Notes: generated by a model from the sequence alone, not told the origin. Shown: positions 28,108 to 37,657, numbered from the stretch's first letter. The stretch is DNA of 64,000 nt from Propionibacteriales bacterium (GCA_026392465.1 JAPLCA010000038.1:176809-240808), one strand, 5' to 3'. Made by a program: numbers and translations.

Positions 28108-29049
28108 ATGCGCATCGCGCATTGGCCAACGGTGATCAGCATGGTCATCGGGGTGGTCATTTTTGGTATACCGACATCGGCGGACGCGGCACGGACCGTG
28201 CTCTGCACGAGCTACGCGCAGTGCAAGGCGAAGGGCTTCACGGACGGCGGCTACGGCTCCGTCCGGTCGACGTCCTTCTGGAACCAGACGCCGGGCCGCA
28301 ACTGCACGAACTACGTCGCCTACCGGCTGACGAAGAACCGTCTGGTGGCCCGTCCGCCGGGCACCGACGCGGCCCGCACGTGGGGCCGCGCGGCCCGGGC
28401 GGCCGGCATCCCGGTGCGGACCTACCTTCCGCGTCGCGGCGACGTCGCCTGGTGGGACGCCTACAAGGGCTACTCCGGCGCGAAGGGTCACGTCGCAATC
28501 GTCGAGCGGGTCCGCGCCGACGGCTCGATCGTGGTCTCGGAGGACAACATGAACGGCACGTTCATGTGGCGCGTCGTCCGTCGCGGCTCGGCGTGGCCGT
28601 CGGGCTTCGTCCGCTACCCGACGTCGGACGGGTCGCCGTCGGGCCTGCTCGAGTCGATGAGGTCCGAGGACGGCAAGGTCTCCGTCAGCGGCATGGCCAG
28701 CGAGCCCGACCGCTGGGGCAAGGAGGTCGACTACACGGTGGCGCTCGGCGCTCCGCTCGACGCGGCGAACGGGGTGCGGCCCGTCGAGACCTTCTCGTTC
28801 AGCACGGTCTACTACAAGTTCACGTGGCGGCGCACCGTGCAGACGCGGGGACCTGTCCGGGCCTACCTGTACGCGCACAACACCGAGCGCACCCGGGGGA
28901 AGGACACCCTGCTGGGCGTCGCCACCCTCGACCTCGTCGAGGACGGGAACGTGCTCGGACGGGTGCTGCCGCGGACGGAGTGGCTCACACCGCCCGTCCC
29001 CGCACCGACCCCGACGGTGCAGCCGGTGCAGACGGTGCTGCAGGACTGA
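28108..29049 (+). CDS. Secreted CHAP-domain protein, probable peptidoglycan hydrolase
   Basis: 313 residues. A signal peptide covers about residues 1-28 (hydrophobic core VISMVIGVVIFGI, likely cleavage after ADA). The CHAP (NlpC/P60-like) domain spans about 45-165 with catalytic Cys66 in GRNCTNYVAYRL, His128 in GHVAIVE and the third residue in VSEDNMNG near 145-147; CHAP enzymes cut peptidoglycan amide bonds. The C-terminal half (about 175-295) looks like a beta-rich region of unknown role. GAGGGAG precedes the ATG. The 113-base upstream stretch is AT-richer with a bulged stem near 28064-28092 and may be a regulated leader; no known riboswitch could be assigned. Confidence 0.85.
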   Translation: MRIAHWPTVISMVIGVVIFGIPTSADAARTVLCTSYAQCKAKGFTDGGYGSVRSTSFWNQTPGRNCTNYVAYRLTKNRLVARPPGTDAARTWGRAARAAGIPVRTYLPRRGDVAWWDAYKGYSGAKGHVAIVERVRADGSIVVSEDNMNGTFMWRVVRRGSAWPSGFVRYPTSDGSPSGLLESMRSEDGKVSVSGMASEPDRWGKEVDYTVALGAPLDAANGVRPVETFSFSTVYYKFTWRRTVQTRGPVRAYLYAHNTERTRGKDTLLGVATLDLVEDGNVLGRVLPRTEWLTPPVPAPTPTVQPVQTVLQD

Positions 29050-29058
29050 GGGAGGCGT

Positions 29059-29090
29059 GACGGCCCGGGCCCGCGTGGTCCCGGGCCGTC
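29059..29090 (+). terminator. Intrinsic terminator-like hairpin after the CHAP gene
   Basis: Perfect 11-bp stem (29059-29069 with 29080-29090) and a 10-base loop starting 10 bases after the stop, between convergent genes. Confidence 0.65.
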
Positions 29091-29130
29091 GCGCTGACCA
29101 GACGCAGGCGGTACCGCGAGGAGCCGCCCG

Positions 29131-29979
29131 CTACGGCGCGGTGACGAAGTCGATGAGCTCCTCGACGCGGCCGAGGAACTCCGGCTCGAGGTCGGTCCAG
29201 GAGTCGACCCGCGAGAGGATGTGCTGCCACGCCCGTGCGACGTCGGCCTGCTCCGCGTGCGGCCAGCCGAACGCGGCGCACACCCCGCGCTTCCACTCGA
29301 GGTGGCGGGGGACGACGGGCCACGCGGCCACGCCGAGCCGGGCGGGCTTCACGGCCTGCCAGACGTCGACGTACGGGTGGCCGACCACGAGCACGTGCGG
29401 GCGGCCCGACAGCCGTGCCGCGATGCGCGACTCCTTCGAGCCGGGCACGAGGTGGTCCACCAGGATCCCGAGCCGGCGGTCCGGGCCGGGGTCGAAGTCG
29501 TCGACCACGCCGACCAGGTCGTCGACGCCGTGCAGCATCTCCACGGCGACGCCCTCGACGCGCAGGTCGTCGCCCCACACCTTCTCGACGAGCTCGGCGT
29601 CGTGCTTGCCCTCGACGAGGATGCGGCTCGGCAGGGCCACCCGGGCCCGCTGGCCGGCCACCGCGCGCGAACCCGACGCCGTACGTGCGGGCTGCTGCGG
29701 AGCGGCGCCGGACGGGGCGACCAGCACCACCGGCCTGCCCTCGAGCAGGAAGCCCGGTCCGAGCGGGAAGACCTTGACCTTCAGGTGCCGGTCCTCCAGG
29801 GCCACGGTGCCGAGGTCGCGCTCGACGCGCACCACCTCGCCGCACCAGCCCGTCGTGACCTCCTCGACGACCATGCCGGTCTCGGCGGGCACCTCGGTCG
29901 AGCGGCCCCGCGGGGGTGCCTTCCAGTCGCCGGCGAGCACGTCGTCGCCGTAGCGGTCCCGTCCCCGGGTCTCAGCCAT
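29131..29979 (-). CDS. DUF3097 family protein
   Basis: 282 residues matching the actinobacterial DUF3097 family. A TOPRIM-like ILVEGKHDAELVEKVWG segment (about 120-136) and a downstream DHLVPGSKESRIA segment (about 175) are visible, hinting at a nucleic-acid or phosphotransfer fold, but the function is unknown. The family is usually found between hemW and hrcA in actinobacteria, as here. It overlaps the upstream gene's stop by 8 bases, so the two form an operon transcribed away from hrcA. Confidence 0.85.
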   Translation of the reverse strand: MAETRGRDRYGDDVLAGDWKAPPRGRSTEVPAETGMVVEEVTTGWCGEVVRVERDLGTVALEDRHLKVKVFPLGPGFLLEGRPVVLVAPSGAAPQQPARTASGSRAVAGQRARVALPSRILVEGKHDAELVEKVWGDDLRVEGVAVEMLHGVDDLVGVVDDFDPGPDRRLGILVDHLVPGSKESRIAARLSGRPHVLVVGHPYVDVWQAVKPARLGVAAWPVVPRHLEWKRGVCAAFGWPHAEQADVARAWQHILSRVDSWTDLEPEFLGRVEELIDFVTAP

Positions 29980-30403
29980 GGAGCACGCCCAGGAGCGTCT
30001 GGTGGAAGGCCTCGAGGTCGTCGCGGCCGATCTCGCCGCTGCTCGTGAGGATCCGCGTGGAGGAGCGGGTCAGCCCGACGGCCAGGTCGACGGCCTGGGC
30101 CCAGCTGAGTCGCGCGGTGCTCGGGACGACGTCGAGGGGCGGCACGAGGTCGCCGAGGGCGACGGTGTCGCCGTCGGGGACGACGAGCACCAGCTCGCCG
30201 CCGACGGGGCCGTGCCCGAGGTGCACGACCTCGACGAAGAGGTCGCCGAGGTCGGCGGCCCACACGGAGCTCAGCGTCCCGCCGCGCGACTCGTGCAGGA
30301 GGAACGTGCCGTCGGAGAGCGTCACCCGCCGCGGCCGGTACGTCAGGGTGCGCGAGCGACCCGTGACCGAGACGACCTCACCCTCGCTCCCGATTGCTCC
30401 CAC
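29972..30403 (-). CDS. Hypothetical protein, divergent from hrcA
   Basis: 143 residues, no signal peptide or membrane segment, and no family I recognise. The frame is open back to 30676, but the extra part lies over the hrcA promoter and 5' region and reads as low-complexity Arg-rich sequence, so the GTG ending at 30403 is preferred. It is translationally coupled to the DUF3097 gene (8-base overlap). Its promoter would overlap the CIRCE/hrcA promoter region, so it could be influenced by HrcA; that is inference. Confidence 0.6.
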   Translation of the reverse strand: MGAIGSEGEVVSVTGRSRTLTYRPRRVTLSDGTFLLHESRGGTLSSVWAADLGDLFVEVVHLGHGPVGGELVLVVPDGDTVALGDLVPPLDVVPSTARLSWAQAVDLAVGLTRSSTRILTSSGEIGRDDLEAFHQTLLGVLHG

Positions 30404-30408
30404 GGCGC

Positions 30409-30439
30409 TAGACTGGCACTTGCGCCTGGCGAGTGCCAA
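30409..30439 (+). promoter_or_regulatory. CIRCE operator (HrcA-binding site) and overlapping -10 of hrcA
   Basis: The inverted repeat CTGGCACTT (30413-30421), 9-base spacer, GAGTGCCAA (30431-30439) matches the CIRCE layout (TTAGCACTC-N9-GAGTGCTAA) with 7 of 9 positions complementary between halves. TAGACT at 30409-30414 overlaps the left half and fits a -10. HrcA binding here would repress the hrcA-dnaJ operon until heat shock. Confidence 0.85.
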
Positions 30440-30556
30440 AGCGCCACGCCGCGCCGACGGACCCCGTCTGCGCCGTGCGCGCCCGAGCCCGTCCGGCGTC
30501 GTCGCACCTGAGCCACGCACCGTCCAGCCGAGACCGTCCCAGAGGAGGAGACCGCC

Positions 30557-31594
30557 GTGTCGGAGGAACGTCGCCTCCCGTCCGAGGACCGCCGCCTGGA
30601 GGTCCTGCGGGCCATCGTCGAGGACTACGTCGAGACCCAGGAGCCGGTCGGCTCGCGTGCCCTCGTCGAACGTCACCAGCTCGGCGTCTCACCGGCCACC
30701 ATCCGCAACGACATGGCCGTGCTGGAGGAGGAGGGGCTCATCGCCCAGCCCCACACGAGCGCGGGTCGCGTGCCCACCGACAAGGGGTACCGGCTCTTCG
30801 TCGACCGGCTCTCGCAGGTCAAGGCGCTCACGTCGCCGGAACGCCGCGCCATCGAGACGTTCCTGGCCGGCGCCGTCGACGTCGACGACGTCGTGCAGCG
30901 CAGCGTCAAGGTGCTCGCCCAGCTCACGAACCAGGTCGCGATCGTCCAGTACCCGTCGCTGACCCGGTCCACGGTGCGCCACGTCGAGGTGGTGGCGCTC
31001 GAGGGCGCCCGGGTGCTCGTGGTCGTCATCACGAGCAGCGGTCGCGTGGAGCAGCGCATCGTCGAGCTCGAGTCCACGCCGAGCGACGGGCTGCTGTCCG
31101 ACGTCCGCTCGCGGCTCATGACGGCCGCCGTCGGCCAGCGTCTGCCCGAGGCGTCGCTGCGCCTCGCCGACGTGATCGGGACGTTCGCGCCCGCCGACCG
31201 GCCCCTCGTGACCTCCGTGGTCACCACGCTCACCCACGTCTTCTCCGACGAGCGCAGCGACGAGCGCGTCGCCGTCGGGGGCACCGCCAACCTCGCCCGG
31301 TTCGGTCGCGACTTCGACACCTCCATCCGGCCCGTGCTGGAGGCGCTGGAGGAGCAGGTCGTGCTGCTGAAGCTGCTCGGCGAGGCCACCACCGACCCCA
31401 CCGTGCGCATCGGTCTCGAGACCGGCACCGAGGGACTGCCCGGCACCGCGGTCGTCTCCTCTGCGTACGGCTCCTCCGAGCAGGCGCTCGCCATGCTCGG
31501 CACGCTCGGACCCACCCGCATGGACTACCCCGGAACCATGGCCGCCGTCGGCGCGGTCGCCCGCTACGTCGGGCGACAGCTCGCGGACGGCTGA
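30557..31594 (+). CDS. hrcA: Heat-inducible transcription repressor HrcA
   Basis: 345 residues: an N-terminal winged helix (about 12-75, with [21 protein letters not shown] as recognition region in two short stretches), a central GAF-like domain and the characteristic inserted dimerisation domain. HrcA represses chaperone genes by binding CIRCE and is itself stabilised by GroEL. GTG start with a strong AGAGGAGGAG site before it. The CIRCE element 120 bases upstream indicates autoregulation. dnaJ follows after 16 bases. Confidence 0.95.
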   Translation: MSEERRLPSEDRRLEVLRAIVEDYVETQEPVGSRALVERHQLGVSPATIRNDMAVLEEEGLIAQPHTSAGRVPTDKGYRLFVDRLSQVKALTSPERRAIETFLAGAVDVDDVVQRSVKVLAQLTNQVAIVQYPSLTRSTVRHVEVVALEGARVLVVVITSSGRVEQRIVELESTPSDGLLSDVRSRLMTAAVGQRLPEASLRLADVIGTFAPADRPLVTSVVTTLTHVFSDERSDERVAVGGTANLARFGRDFDTSIRPVLEALEEQVVLLKLLGEATTDPTVRIGLETGTEGLPGTAVVSSAYGSSEQALAMLGTLGPTRMDYPGTMAAVGAVARYVGRQLADG

Positions 31595-31610
31595 ACAGGA
31601 CGAAGGACGT

Positions 31611-32771
31611 ATGGCACAGGACTACTACGCGCTGCTCGGCGTCTCCCGGTCGGCGACGCCCGAGGAGATGAAGAAGGCGTACCGCAAGCTGGCACGTCAG
31701 CTGCACCCGGACGTGAACGACGCCCCTGACGCCGCCGACCGCTTCAAGGAGGTCACGACGGCGTACGAGGTGCTCTCCGACCCGCAGAAGCGCGCCGTGT
31801 ACGACCGCGGCGGCAACCCGCTCGGCGGCGGTGGCGGCACTGGCGGCTTCGGCGGGGGCGCCGGGTTCAGCTTCGACGACATCATGGACGCCTTCTTCGG
31901 CGGTGGTGGTGGCAGCAGCCGTGGCCCGCGCTCGCGCGTGCAGCGCGGCCAGGACGCGCTGCTGCGTCTGCAGGTCGACCTCGCGGAGGCCGCGTTCGGC
32001 GTCACCCGCGAGATCAAGGTCGACACCGCCGTCGTCTGCGAGCGCTGCTCGGGCAGCGGCGCCGAGGACGACTCGGCCACCGTCACCTGCGGCACGTGCC
32101 ACGGCCACGGCGAGGTCCAGCAGGTCCAGCGCACGCCCCTCGGCAGCGTCCGCACGGCACGTCCGTGCCCGACGTGCCACGGGTTCGGCACCGTCATCCA
32201 GGACCCGTGCCACGAGTGCCACGGCGACGGCCGCGTGCGCTCGCGCCGCTCGATCACGGTCTCCATCCCGGCGGGCGTCGACCAGGGCACCCGCATCCAG
32301 CTCGCCGGCGAGGGCGAGGTCGGCCCCGGCGGCGGCCCGGCCGGCGACCTCTACATCGAGGTCGAGGTGGCCCGCCACCCCGTCTTCACCCGCAAGGGCG
32401 ACCAGCTGCGCTGCCAGGTGACGCTGCCGATGACGGCGGCCGCGCTCGGCACGCACGTCGACCTGCCCACGCTGGAGGCCGACCTCGCCGACGAGGACGG
32501 TCCCGAGGTCGTGGGCCTGGAGGTGCCGGCCGGCATCCAGTCGGGCGAGACGCTGACGCTGCGCGGCCAGGGCGTGCCGCGGCTGCGGGGACCGGGCCGC
32601 GGCGACCTCGTCGTCGAGGTCGTCGTGCAGACCCCGGACGAGCTCGACGACGCGCAGCGCGACCTGCTGAAGCAGCTGGCCGCCCTCCGCGACGAGGAGC
32701 GTCCCGAGGCGCAGCTCGGCAGCACCCACCGCGGCAGCGTCTTCGGCCGCATCAAGGACGCGTTCCGCTGA
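31611..32771 (+). CDS. dnaJ: Chaperone DnaJ (DnaJ2 type)
   Basis: 386-residue co-chaperone of DnaK. J domain with HPD at 32-34, a Gly/Phe-rich linker (about 70-100), four zinc-binding CXXCXGXG-type repeats between 143 and 207 ([32 protein letters not shown]), and the C-terminal substrate-binding domains. Its place directly after hrcA, not dnaK-grpE, marks it as the DnaJ2 paralogue of actinobacteria. Probably co-induced by heat through the hrcA CIRCE element. Confidence 0.95.
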   Translation: MAQDYYALLGVSRSATPEEMKKAYRKLARQLHPDVNDAPDAADRFKEVTTAYEVLSDPQKRAVYDRGGNPLGGGGGTGGFGGGAGFSFDDIMDAFFGGGGGSSRGPRSRVQRGQDALLRLQVDLAEAAFGVTREIKVDTAVVCERCSGSGAEDDSATVTCGTCHGHGEVQQVQRTPLGSVRTARPCPTCHGFGTVIQDPCHECHGDGRVRSRRSITVSIPAGVDQGTRIQLAGEGEVGPGGGPAGDLYIEVEVARHPVFTRKGDQLRCQVTLPMTAAALGTHVDLPTLEADLADEDGPEVVGLEVPAGIQSGETLTLRGQGVPRLRGPGRGDLVVEVVVQTPDELDDAQRDLLKQLAALRDEERPEAQLGSTHRGSVFGRIKDAFR

Positions 32772-32815
32772 GCGGTGCCCTCGTGGTCGGCCGCCGCGTG
32801 CGGTAGGAAGGACCC

Positions 32816-33160
32816 ATGAGCTCCAGCGCCGACTGCCTGTTCTGCAAGATCGTGGAGGGCGAGGTGCCCGCCGACGTCGTCGCGCAGGACGAGCACGCGG
32901 TGGCGTTCCGCGACATCAGCCCGCAGGCGCCCACGCACGTCCTTGTCATCCCGCGCGTGCACCAGCCCGACGTCGGCAGCCTCGCCGAGGCGGAGCCGGA
33001 GGCGGCCGTCGGGCTGCTGCGGCTGGCCCGTCGCGTGGCCGACGAGGCGGGCGGCTCCTACCGGCTCGTCTTCAACACCGGCGCCGACGCCCACCAGACG
33101 GTGTTCCACTGCCACGGGCACGTGCTCGCCGGACGCTCGCTCGGCTGGCCCCCGGGCTGA
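32816..33160 (+). CDS. HIT family (HINT-like) nucleotide-binding protein
   Basis: 114 residues with the HIT signature as H98-C-H100-G-H102 in VFHCHGHVLAG and the N-terminal CLFCKIVEGE. HINT proteins hydrolyse adenosine phosphoramidates in the cytosol; the physiological substrate in bacteria is unclear. AGGAAGG precedes the ATG. In many actinobacteria rsmE lies between dnaJ and this gene; here only 44 bases separate them and rsmE is absent. Confidence 0.9.
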   Translation: MSSSADCLFCKIVEGEVPADVVAQDEHAVAFRDISPQAPTHVLVIPRVHQPDVGSLAEAEPEAAVGLLRLARRVADEAGGSYRLVFNTGADAHQTVFHCHGHVLAGRSLGWPPG

Positions 33161-33225
33161 TCCGCCGGCGGTCCGGTCCGCGCGCTGTCGACGTGTCGGC
33201 GCGTCCCCGTACCATGGACGCACAC

Positions 33226-34248
33226 ATGACTCCTGATTCTCTCGGGGACCGGCGTCCCCACACGTTCACCGTCCCGACCAGCATCGACACCGTCTCCCTC
33301 TACGGACCGGGCGACGAGTACCTGCGGATCGTCGAGGACGCCTTCGACGCGGCGGTCCACGCGCGGGGCAACCAGCTGACCGTCACCGGCGAGCCCGCCG
33401 AGGTCGCGCTCGTGGAGCGGCTGCTCGACGAGCTCGTCGCCATCGTGCGCACGGGCCAGGGGCTCACCGCCGAGACGGTCGAGCGGTCCATCGGCATGCT
33501 GCGCACCGAGACGCAGGAGCGCCCGGCCGAGGTGCTCAGCCTGAACATCCTGAGCAACCGCGGCCGCACCATCCGGCCGAAGACGCTGAACCAGAAGAAG
33601 TACGTCGACGCCATCGACCAGAACACCATCGTCTTCGGCATCGGCCCGGCCGGTACCGGCAAGACCTACCTCGCGATGGCCAAGGCCGTGCAGGCGCTGC
33701 AGGCCAAGGAGATCACCCGCATCATCCTCACCCGTCCGGCCGTCGAGGCGGGGGAGCGGCTCGGGTACCTGCCCGGCACCCTGAGCGAGAAGATCGACCC
33801 GTACCTGCGCCCGCTCTACGACGCACTGCACGACATGCTCGACCCCGAGACGATCCCCAAGCTGCTCACGAGCGGCACCATCGAGATCGCCCCGCTGGCC
33901 TACATGCGCGGCCGCACGCTGCAGGACGCCTTCATCATCCTCGACGAGGCGCAGAACACCACGCCCGAGCAGATGAAGATGTTCCTGACCCGCCTCGGCT
34001 TCGGCTCGCAGATCGTCGTCACCGGCGACGTGAGCCAGGTCGACCTCCCGTCGGGCCAGAAGAGCGGCCTGCGGGTCGTGCGCGACATCCTCGCGGACGT
34101 CAAGGACATCCACTTCGCGACCCTGACGTCGAGCGACGTGGTGCGGCACAAGCTCGTCGGGCGCATCGTCGCCGCGTACGACGCGTTCGAGAACGAGTCG
34201 GCCCCGGCCGCGGGACAGGTGGACCATGAACGTCGACGTCCTCGATGA
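33226..34248 (+). CDS. PhoH family protein (PhoH-like ATPase)
   Basis: 340 residues. An N-terminal KH-like region (about 15-85) is followed by a PhoH P-loop ATPase domain with GPAGTGKTYLAM near 139-150 and the Walker B IILDEAQNTT near 235. Such proteins are thought to act in RNA metabolism, and the following gene is the RNase YbeY, overlapping by 23 bases. Start uncertain: GTG 33193, ATG 33214 and ATG 33226 share the frame. ATG 33226 is preferred because TACCAT at 33210-33215 resembles a -10 and would place the transcript start within a few bases of it. Confidence 0.88.
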   Translation: MTPDSLGDRRPHTFTVPTSIDTVSLYGPGDEYLRIVEDAFDAAVHARGNQLTVTGEPAEVALVERLLDELVAIVRTGQGLTAETVERSIGMLRTETQERPAEVLSLNILSNRGRTIRPKTLNQKKYVDAIDQNTIVFGIGPAGTGKTYLAMAKAVQALQAKEITRIILTRPAVEAGERLGYLPGTLSEKIDPYLRPLYDALHDMLDPETIPKLLTSGTIEIAPLAYMRGRTLQDAFIILDEAQNTTPEQMKMFLTRLGFGSQIVVTGDVSQVDLPSGQKSGLRVVRDILADVKDIHFATLTSSDVVRHKLVGRIVAAYDAFENESAPAAGQVDHERRRPR

Positions 34249-34753
34249 GTCCGGCCAGGGCGTCGACGTCGTCGCCCTCACCCGGCTGTGCCGCTTCGTC
34301 ATGCGGCGCATGCGGCTGCACCCGGCCACCGAGCTGACCGTCCGCCTCGTCGACACCGACACGATCGCGGTGCTCAACGAGCAGTGGATGGACAAGAAGG
34401 GCCCGACCGACGTCCTGTCCTTCCCGATGGACGAGCTCTCGCCCGGGCGTCGCGACCGCGAGCCGGAGGAGGAGCCCGAGGGCTACCTCGGCGACATCGC
34501 CCTCTGCCCGCAGGTGGCGGCGCAGCAGGCCCCGGCGGCCGGCCACGACGTCTCCGACGAGATCGACCTGCTCACCACCCACGGCATCCTGCACCTGCTC
34601 GGCTTCGACCACGCCACCCCCGAGGAGCACGCCGAGATGTTCGGCATCCAGGGTCGGCTGCTGCTGGAGTGGCAGCAGGTCGCGGCAGGTGGCGACGTCG
34701 AGGACGGCGTCGTCGAGCCTCGGCCGAGCGCCGACGGAGGCAGCCTGCGATGA
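34226..34753 (+). CDS. ybeY: Endoribonuclease YbeY
   Basis: 175-residue zinc-dependent RNase for 16S rRNA 3' maturation and ribosome quality control. Zinc ligands H119, H123 and H129 lie in HGILHLLGFDH. The C-terminal 30 residues after about 145 are an extension of low conservation. It overlaps phoH by 23 bases and the CNNM gene by 4 (ATGA), a tightly coupled operon. Confidence 0.94.
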   Translation: MNVDVLDESGQGVDVVALTRLCRFVMRRMRLHPATELTVRLVDTDTIAVLNEQWMDKKGPTDVLSFPMDELSPGRRDREPEEEPEGYLGDIALCPQVAAQQAPAAGHDVSDEIDLLTTHGILHLLGFDHATPEEHAEMFGIQGRLLLEWQQVAAGGDVEDGVVEPRPSADGGSLR

Positions 34754-36039
34754 CGGTCGCGATCGTCGCGTCGGTCGTCCTGGCGGTCGCCGCGGGCACG
34801 CTGGCGAGCGTCGATGCCGCGCTCTCGTCGTTCTCGCGGGCCCGTGCCGCGGAGCTGCGCGAGGAGGGACGTGGCGGTGCCGTGCCCCTCGGGCGGATCC
34901 TCGAGGACCCCGCCCCGGCCCTCAACACCGTCCTGCTGCTGCGGGTGGTGTGCGAGACGGCGGCGGTCGTCCTCGTCGCGCTCGTGGTCGACGACGTCGT
35001 CGACGGGCTGTGGTGGCAGATCGTGGTCGCCGTGGCGATCATGGTCGTCGTCTCCTACGTCCTCATCGGCGTCGGCCCGCGGACGCTCGGCCGCCAGCAC
35101 TCCGAGGCCGTGGCGCTCGCGTCGGCCGGTCCGGTACGTCTGCTCACCGCCCTGCTCGGGCCGGTGCCGCGCCTGCTCATCGTGCTCGGCAACGCCCTCA
35201 CCCCCGGACGCGGCTTCCGCGAGGGACCGTTCGCGTCGGAGGTCGAGGTCCGTGAGCTCGTCGACCTCGCCGCCGCGAACAGCGTCATCGAGTCCGACGA
35301 GTCGCGCATGATCCAGTCCGTGTTCGAGCTGGGCGACACCATCGTCCGCGAGGTCATGGTGCCGCGTCCGGACCTGGTGTTCATCGAGCAGTCCAAGACG
35401 CTGCGCCAGGCGATGTCGCTGTGCCTGCGCAGCGGCTACTCGCGGGTGCCCGTCATCGGGGAGAACCTCGACGACGTGCTGGGCATGGCCTACCTCAAGG
35501 ACGTCACCAAGCGGGTGTTCGACAACCACGTCGCGGAGTCGACCGAGCGGGTCGACTCCATCATGCGTCCGTGCCTGTTCGTGCCCGACACGAAGCCCGC
35601 CGACGACCTCCTCAAGGAGATGCAGGCGCAGCGCACACACGTCGCGATCGTCGTCGACGAGTTCGGCGGCACGTCCGGCATGGTCACGATCGAGGACATC
35701 CTCGAGGAGATCGTCGGCGAGATCACCGACGAGTACGACACCGAGCCCGATGAGCTCGAGAGCCTCTCCGACGGCTCCTACCGGGTGAGCGCCCGGTACG
35801 ACGTCGACGACCTCGGCGAGCTGTTCGACGTCGACCTCGACGACGAGGACGTCGACTCGGTCGGCGGCCTGCTCGCGAAGCACCTCGGCAAGGTCCCCAT
35901 CCCCGGCAGCACGGTGGAGGTCGAGGGCCTGCGGCTCGTGGCCGAGGCCCCCAGCGGCCGCCGCAACCGCATCGGGCGCGTGCACGTCTCACGCCTCGAC
36001 GTCCCGTCCGACCCCGTCCCCGGAGGATCCCGTGGCTGA
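34750..36039 (+). CDS. Hemolysin/CorC (CNNM) family membrane protein
   Basis: 429 residues: a DUF21/CNNM transmembrane domain (about 1-175), a pair of CBS domains (about 190-320; [10 protein letters not shown] marks the first) and a C-terminal CorC_HlyC domain (about 335-420). Family members export or sense Mg2+/Co2+; 'hemolysin' is a historical name. The start ATG overlaps the ybeY stop; the longer open frame upstream lies inside ybeY. The order phoH-ybeY-this gene-era is conserved in actinobacteria. Confidence 0.9.
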   Translation: MTVAIVASVVLAVAAGTLASVDAALSSFSRARAAELREEGRGGAVPLGRILEDPAPALNTVLLLRVVCETAAVVLVALVVDDVVDGLWWQIVVAVAIMVVVSYVLIGVGPRTLGRQHSEAVALASAGPVRLLTALLGPVPRLLIVLGNALTPGRGFREGPFASEVEVRELVDLAAANSVIESDESRMIQSVFELGDTIVREVMVPRPDLVFIEQSKTLRQAMSLCLRSGYSRVPVIGENLDDVLGMAYLKDVTKRVFDNHVAESTERVDSIMRPCLFVPDTKPADDLLKEMQAQRTHVAIVVDEFGGTSGMVTIEDILEEIVGEITDEYDTEPDELESLSDGSYRVSARYDVDDLGELFDVDLDDEDVDSVGGLLAKHLGKVPIPGSTVEVEGLRLVAEAPSGRRNRIGRVHVSRLDVPSDPVPGGSRG

Positions 36040-36400
36040 CCCCACCCCCGTCGCCCCTGCCCACACGGTCGAGCCGGCCCCCGGGCCCGAGGACGCCAAG
36101 CTCGCCACCCTGGCCCGCGCCACCCGCGCGCGCACCCAGGCGCCCGCGGGTGCCGCCGTGCGCGACCTCGACGGTCGCACCTACGCCGCGGCCGACGTCG
36201 CGCTGGCGTCGCTGACCGTCGGTGCGCTCGACCTCGCCGTCGCCATGGCGGTCTCCTCCGGGGCCCGGGGCCTCGAGGCGGCGCTCGTCGTCGCCGACGC
36301 CCTGCCCGACGTGGGCGCGGTGCGCGACCTGGCCGGCACGGGCGTCCCGGTGTTCCGTGCCGACGCGTCGGGCACGGTCGTCGAGGGGAGCACGACGTGA
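36032..36400 (+). CDS. Degenerate cytidine-deaminase-like protein
   Basis: 122 residues in the position of mycobacterial Rv2365c-type genes, between the CorC-like gene and era. The fold resembles cytidine deaminases (VRDLDGRTYAAADVALASLTVGALDLAVAMA in pieces, residues about 43-75), but the zinc-binding His/Cys-Ala-Glu and PCxxC motifs are missing and the protein has no cysteine at all. It is therefore unlikely to deaminate. Overlaps of 8 and 4 bases with both neighbours imply co-translation. Role unknown. Confidence 0.75.
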   Translation: MADPTPVAPAHTVEPAPGPEDAKLATLARATRARTQAPAGAAVRDLDGRTYAAADVALASLTVGALDLAVAMAVSSGARGLEAALVVADALPDVGAVRDLAGTGVPVFRADASGTVVEGSTT

Positions 36401-37311
36401 CGTTCCGCTCCGGCTTCGCCTGCTTCGTCGGCCGTCCCAACGCGGGCAAGTCGACGCTCACCAACGCCCTCGTCGGCGAGAAGGTGGCGATCACCTCCTC
36501 CAAGCCGCAGACCACCCGGCACGCGATCCGCGGGCTGGTGCACCGCGACGACGCGCAGCTCGTCCTGGTCGACACGCCGGGACTGCACCGGCCGCGCAAC
36601 ACGCTCGGCCAGCGCCTGAACGACATCGTCCGCACCACCTGGTCCGAGGTCGACACCATCGCCATGTGCTTCCCGGCCGACCAGAAGGTCGGGCCGGGCG
36701 ACCGCTTCCTCGTCGAGGAGCTCGCGAAGATCCGGCGCACGCCCGTGCTGGCCGTCGTGACGAAGACCGACCTCGTCGCCCCCGAGCGGGTGGGGGAGCA
36801 GCTGCTCGCGGTCCAGGCCGCCGGGGACGCCGCCGGGCTCGTGTGGCGCGACCTCGTGCCGGTCTCCGCCGTCGCGGGCGACCAGGTCGACCTGCTCGCC
36901 GACCTGCTCGTCGGCACGTTGCCCGAGGGCCCGCCGATGTACCCGGAGGGCCAGCTGACCGACGAGCCCGAGGAGACCATCGTCGCGGAGATCGTCCGCG
37001 AGGCTGCCCTGGAGGGCGTGCACGACGAGCTGCCGCACTCCATCGCGGTCGTCGTGGAGGAGATGGTGCCGCGCGAGGACCGACCGGCCGACCGTCCGCT
37101 GCTCGACGTGCGGGTCAACGTCTACGTCGAGCGCGACAGCCAGAAGGGCATCGTCATCGGTCGCAAGGGTGCACGTCTGAAGGAGATCGGCACCGTCTCG
37201 CGCACCCAGGTCGAGCGGCTGCTCGGCACCCCCGTGCACCTCGACCTGCACGTCAAGGTGGCGAAGGACTGGCAGCGCGACCCCAAGCAGCTGCGCAAGC
37301 TCGGGTTCTAG
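36397..37311 (+). CDS. era: GTPase Era
   Basis: 304 residues. G1 GRPNAGKST at about 10-18, G3 DTPG near 57, G4 KTDL near 125, and a C-terminal KH domain (about 215-290) with IGRKGARLKEIG. Era binds 16S rRNA and helps assemble the 30S subunit. GTG start overlaps the previous stop by 4 bases. Its 3' end overlaps the convergent acylphosphatase gene by 4 bases. Confidence 0.96.
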   Translation: MTFRSGFACFVGRPNAGKSTLTNALVGEKVAITSSKPQTTRHAIRGLVHRDDAQLVLVDTPGLHRPRNTLGQRLNDIVRTTWSEVDTIAMCFPADQKVGPGDRFLVEELAKIRRTPVLAVVTKTDLVAPERVGEQLLAVQAAGDAAGLVWRDLVPVSAVAGDQVDLLADLLVGTLPEGPPMYPEGQLTDEPEETIVAEIVREAALEGVHDELPHSIAVVVEEMVPREDRPADRPLLDVRVNVYVERDSQKGIVIGRKGARLKEIGTVSRTQVERLLGTPVHLDLHVKVAKDWQRDPKQLRKLGF

Positions 37312-37577
37312 CCGCGCGTGGTGAAGCCGGTCTCGCCGACCGGCTCCTCCACGTCGACCGCGACGTCGGTGACGTCTGCGCGCGGCGGCCCCTGGTGGCA
37401 CCAGGCGAGCACGCGCTCCACGGCGGCCCGCTCGCCCTCGAGCACCGCCTCGACCGTGCCGTCGTCACGGTTGCGCACCCAGCCGGCCACGCCGGCGGCG
37501 TGGGCCTCGCGCTCCAGCGAGGCGCGGTAGAAGACGCCCTGGACGCGACCGGACACGACGACGTGGCGACGGATCAT
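37308..37577 (-). CDS. Acylphosphatase
   Basis: 89 residues, the normal size. The active-site segment SGRVQGVFYRAS carries the phosphate-binding Arg, and the catalytic Asn lies in VAGWVRNRDDGTVEAV. It hydrolyses acyl phosphates such as acetyl- or carbamoyl-phosphate. An alternative start three codons upstream (37586) is possible. Convergent with era. Confidence 0.92.
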   Translation of the reverse strand: MIRRHVVVSGRVQGVFYRASLEREAHAAGVAGWVRNRDDGTVEAVLEGERAAVERVLAWCHQGPPRADVTDVAVDVEEPVGETGFTTRG

Positions 37578-37645
37578 GCCGTCCACCGTAGGTGCTGCGA
37601 CGTCGACCGGCCGAGGTCCGGACGCGCGGATCCGGGACGTCGCGG

Positions 37646-37651
37646 CACGAT
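37646..37651 (+). promoter_or_regulatory. -10-like hexamer before the PHP gene
   Basis: CACGAT, 6 bases before the ATG at 37658. The spacer is GGAGGC, so this start could also be used with a Shine-Dalgarno site on a longer transcript. Confidence 0.35.
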
Positions 37652-37657
37652 GGAGGC

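Noticed and set aside
33193..33225. Earlier starts (GTG 33193, ATG 33214) for the PhoH-family gene
   Set aside because: Neither has a ribosome-binding site or a -10 at the 6-7 base spacing; ATG 33226 fits the upstream TACCAT better, though not decisively.
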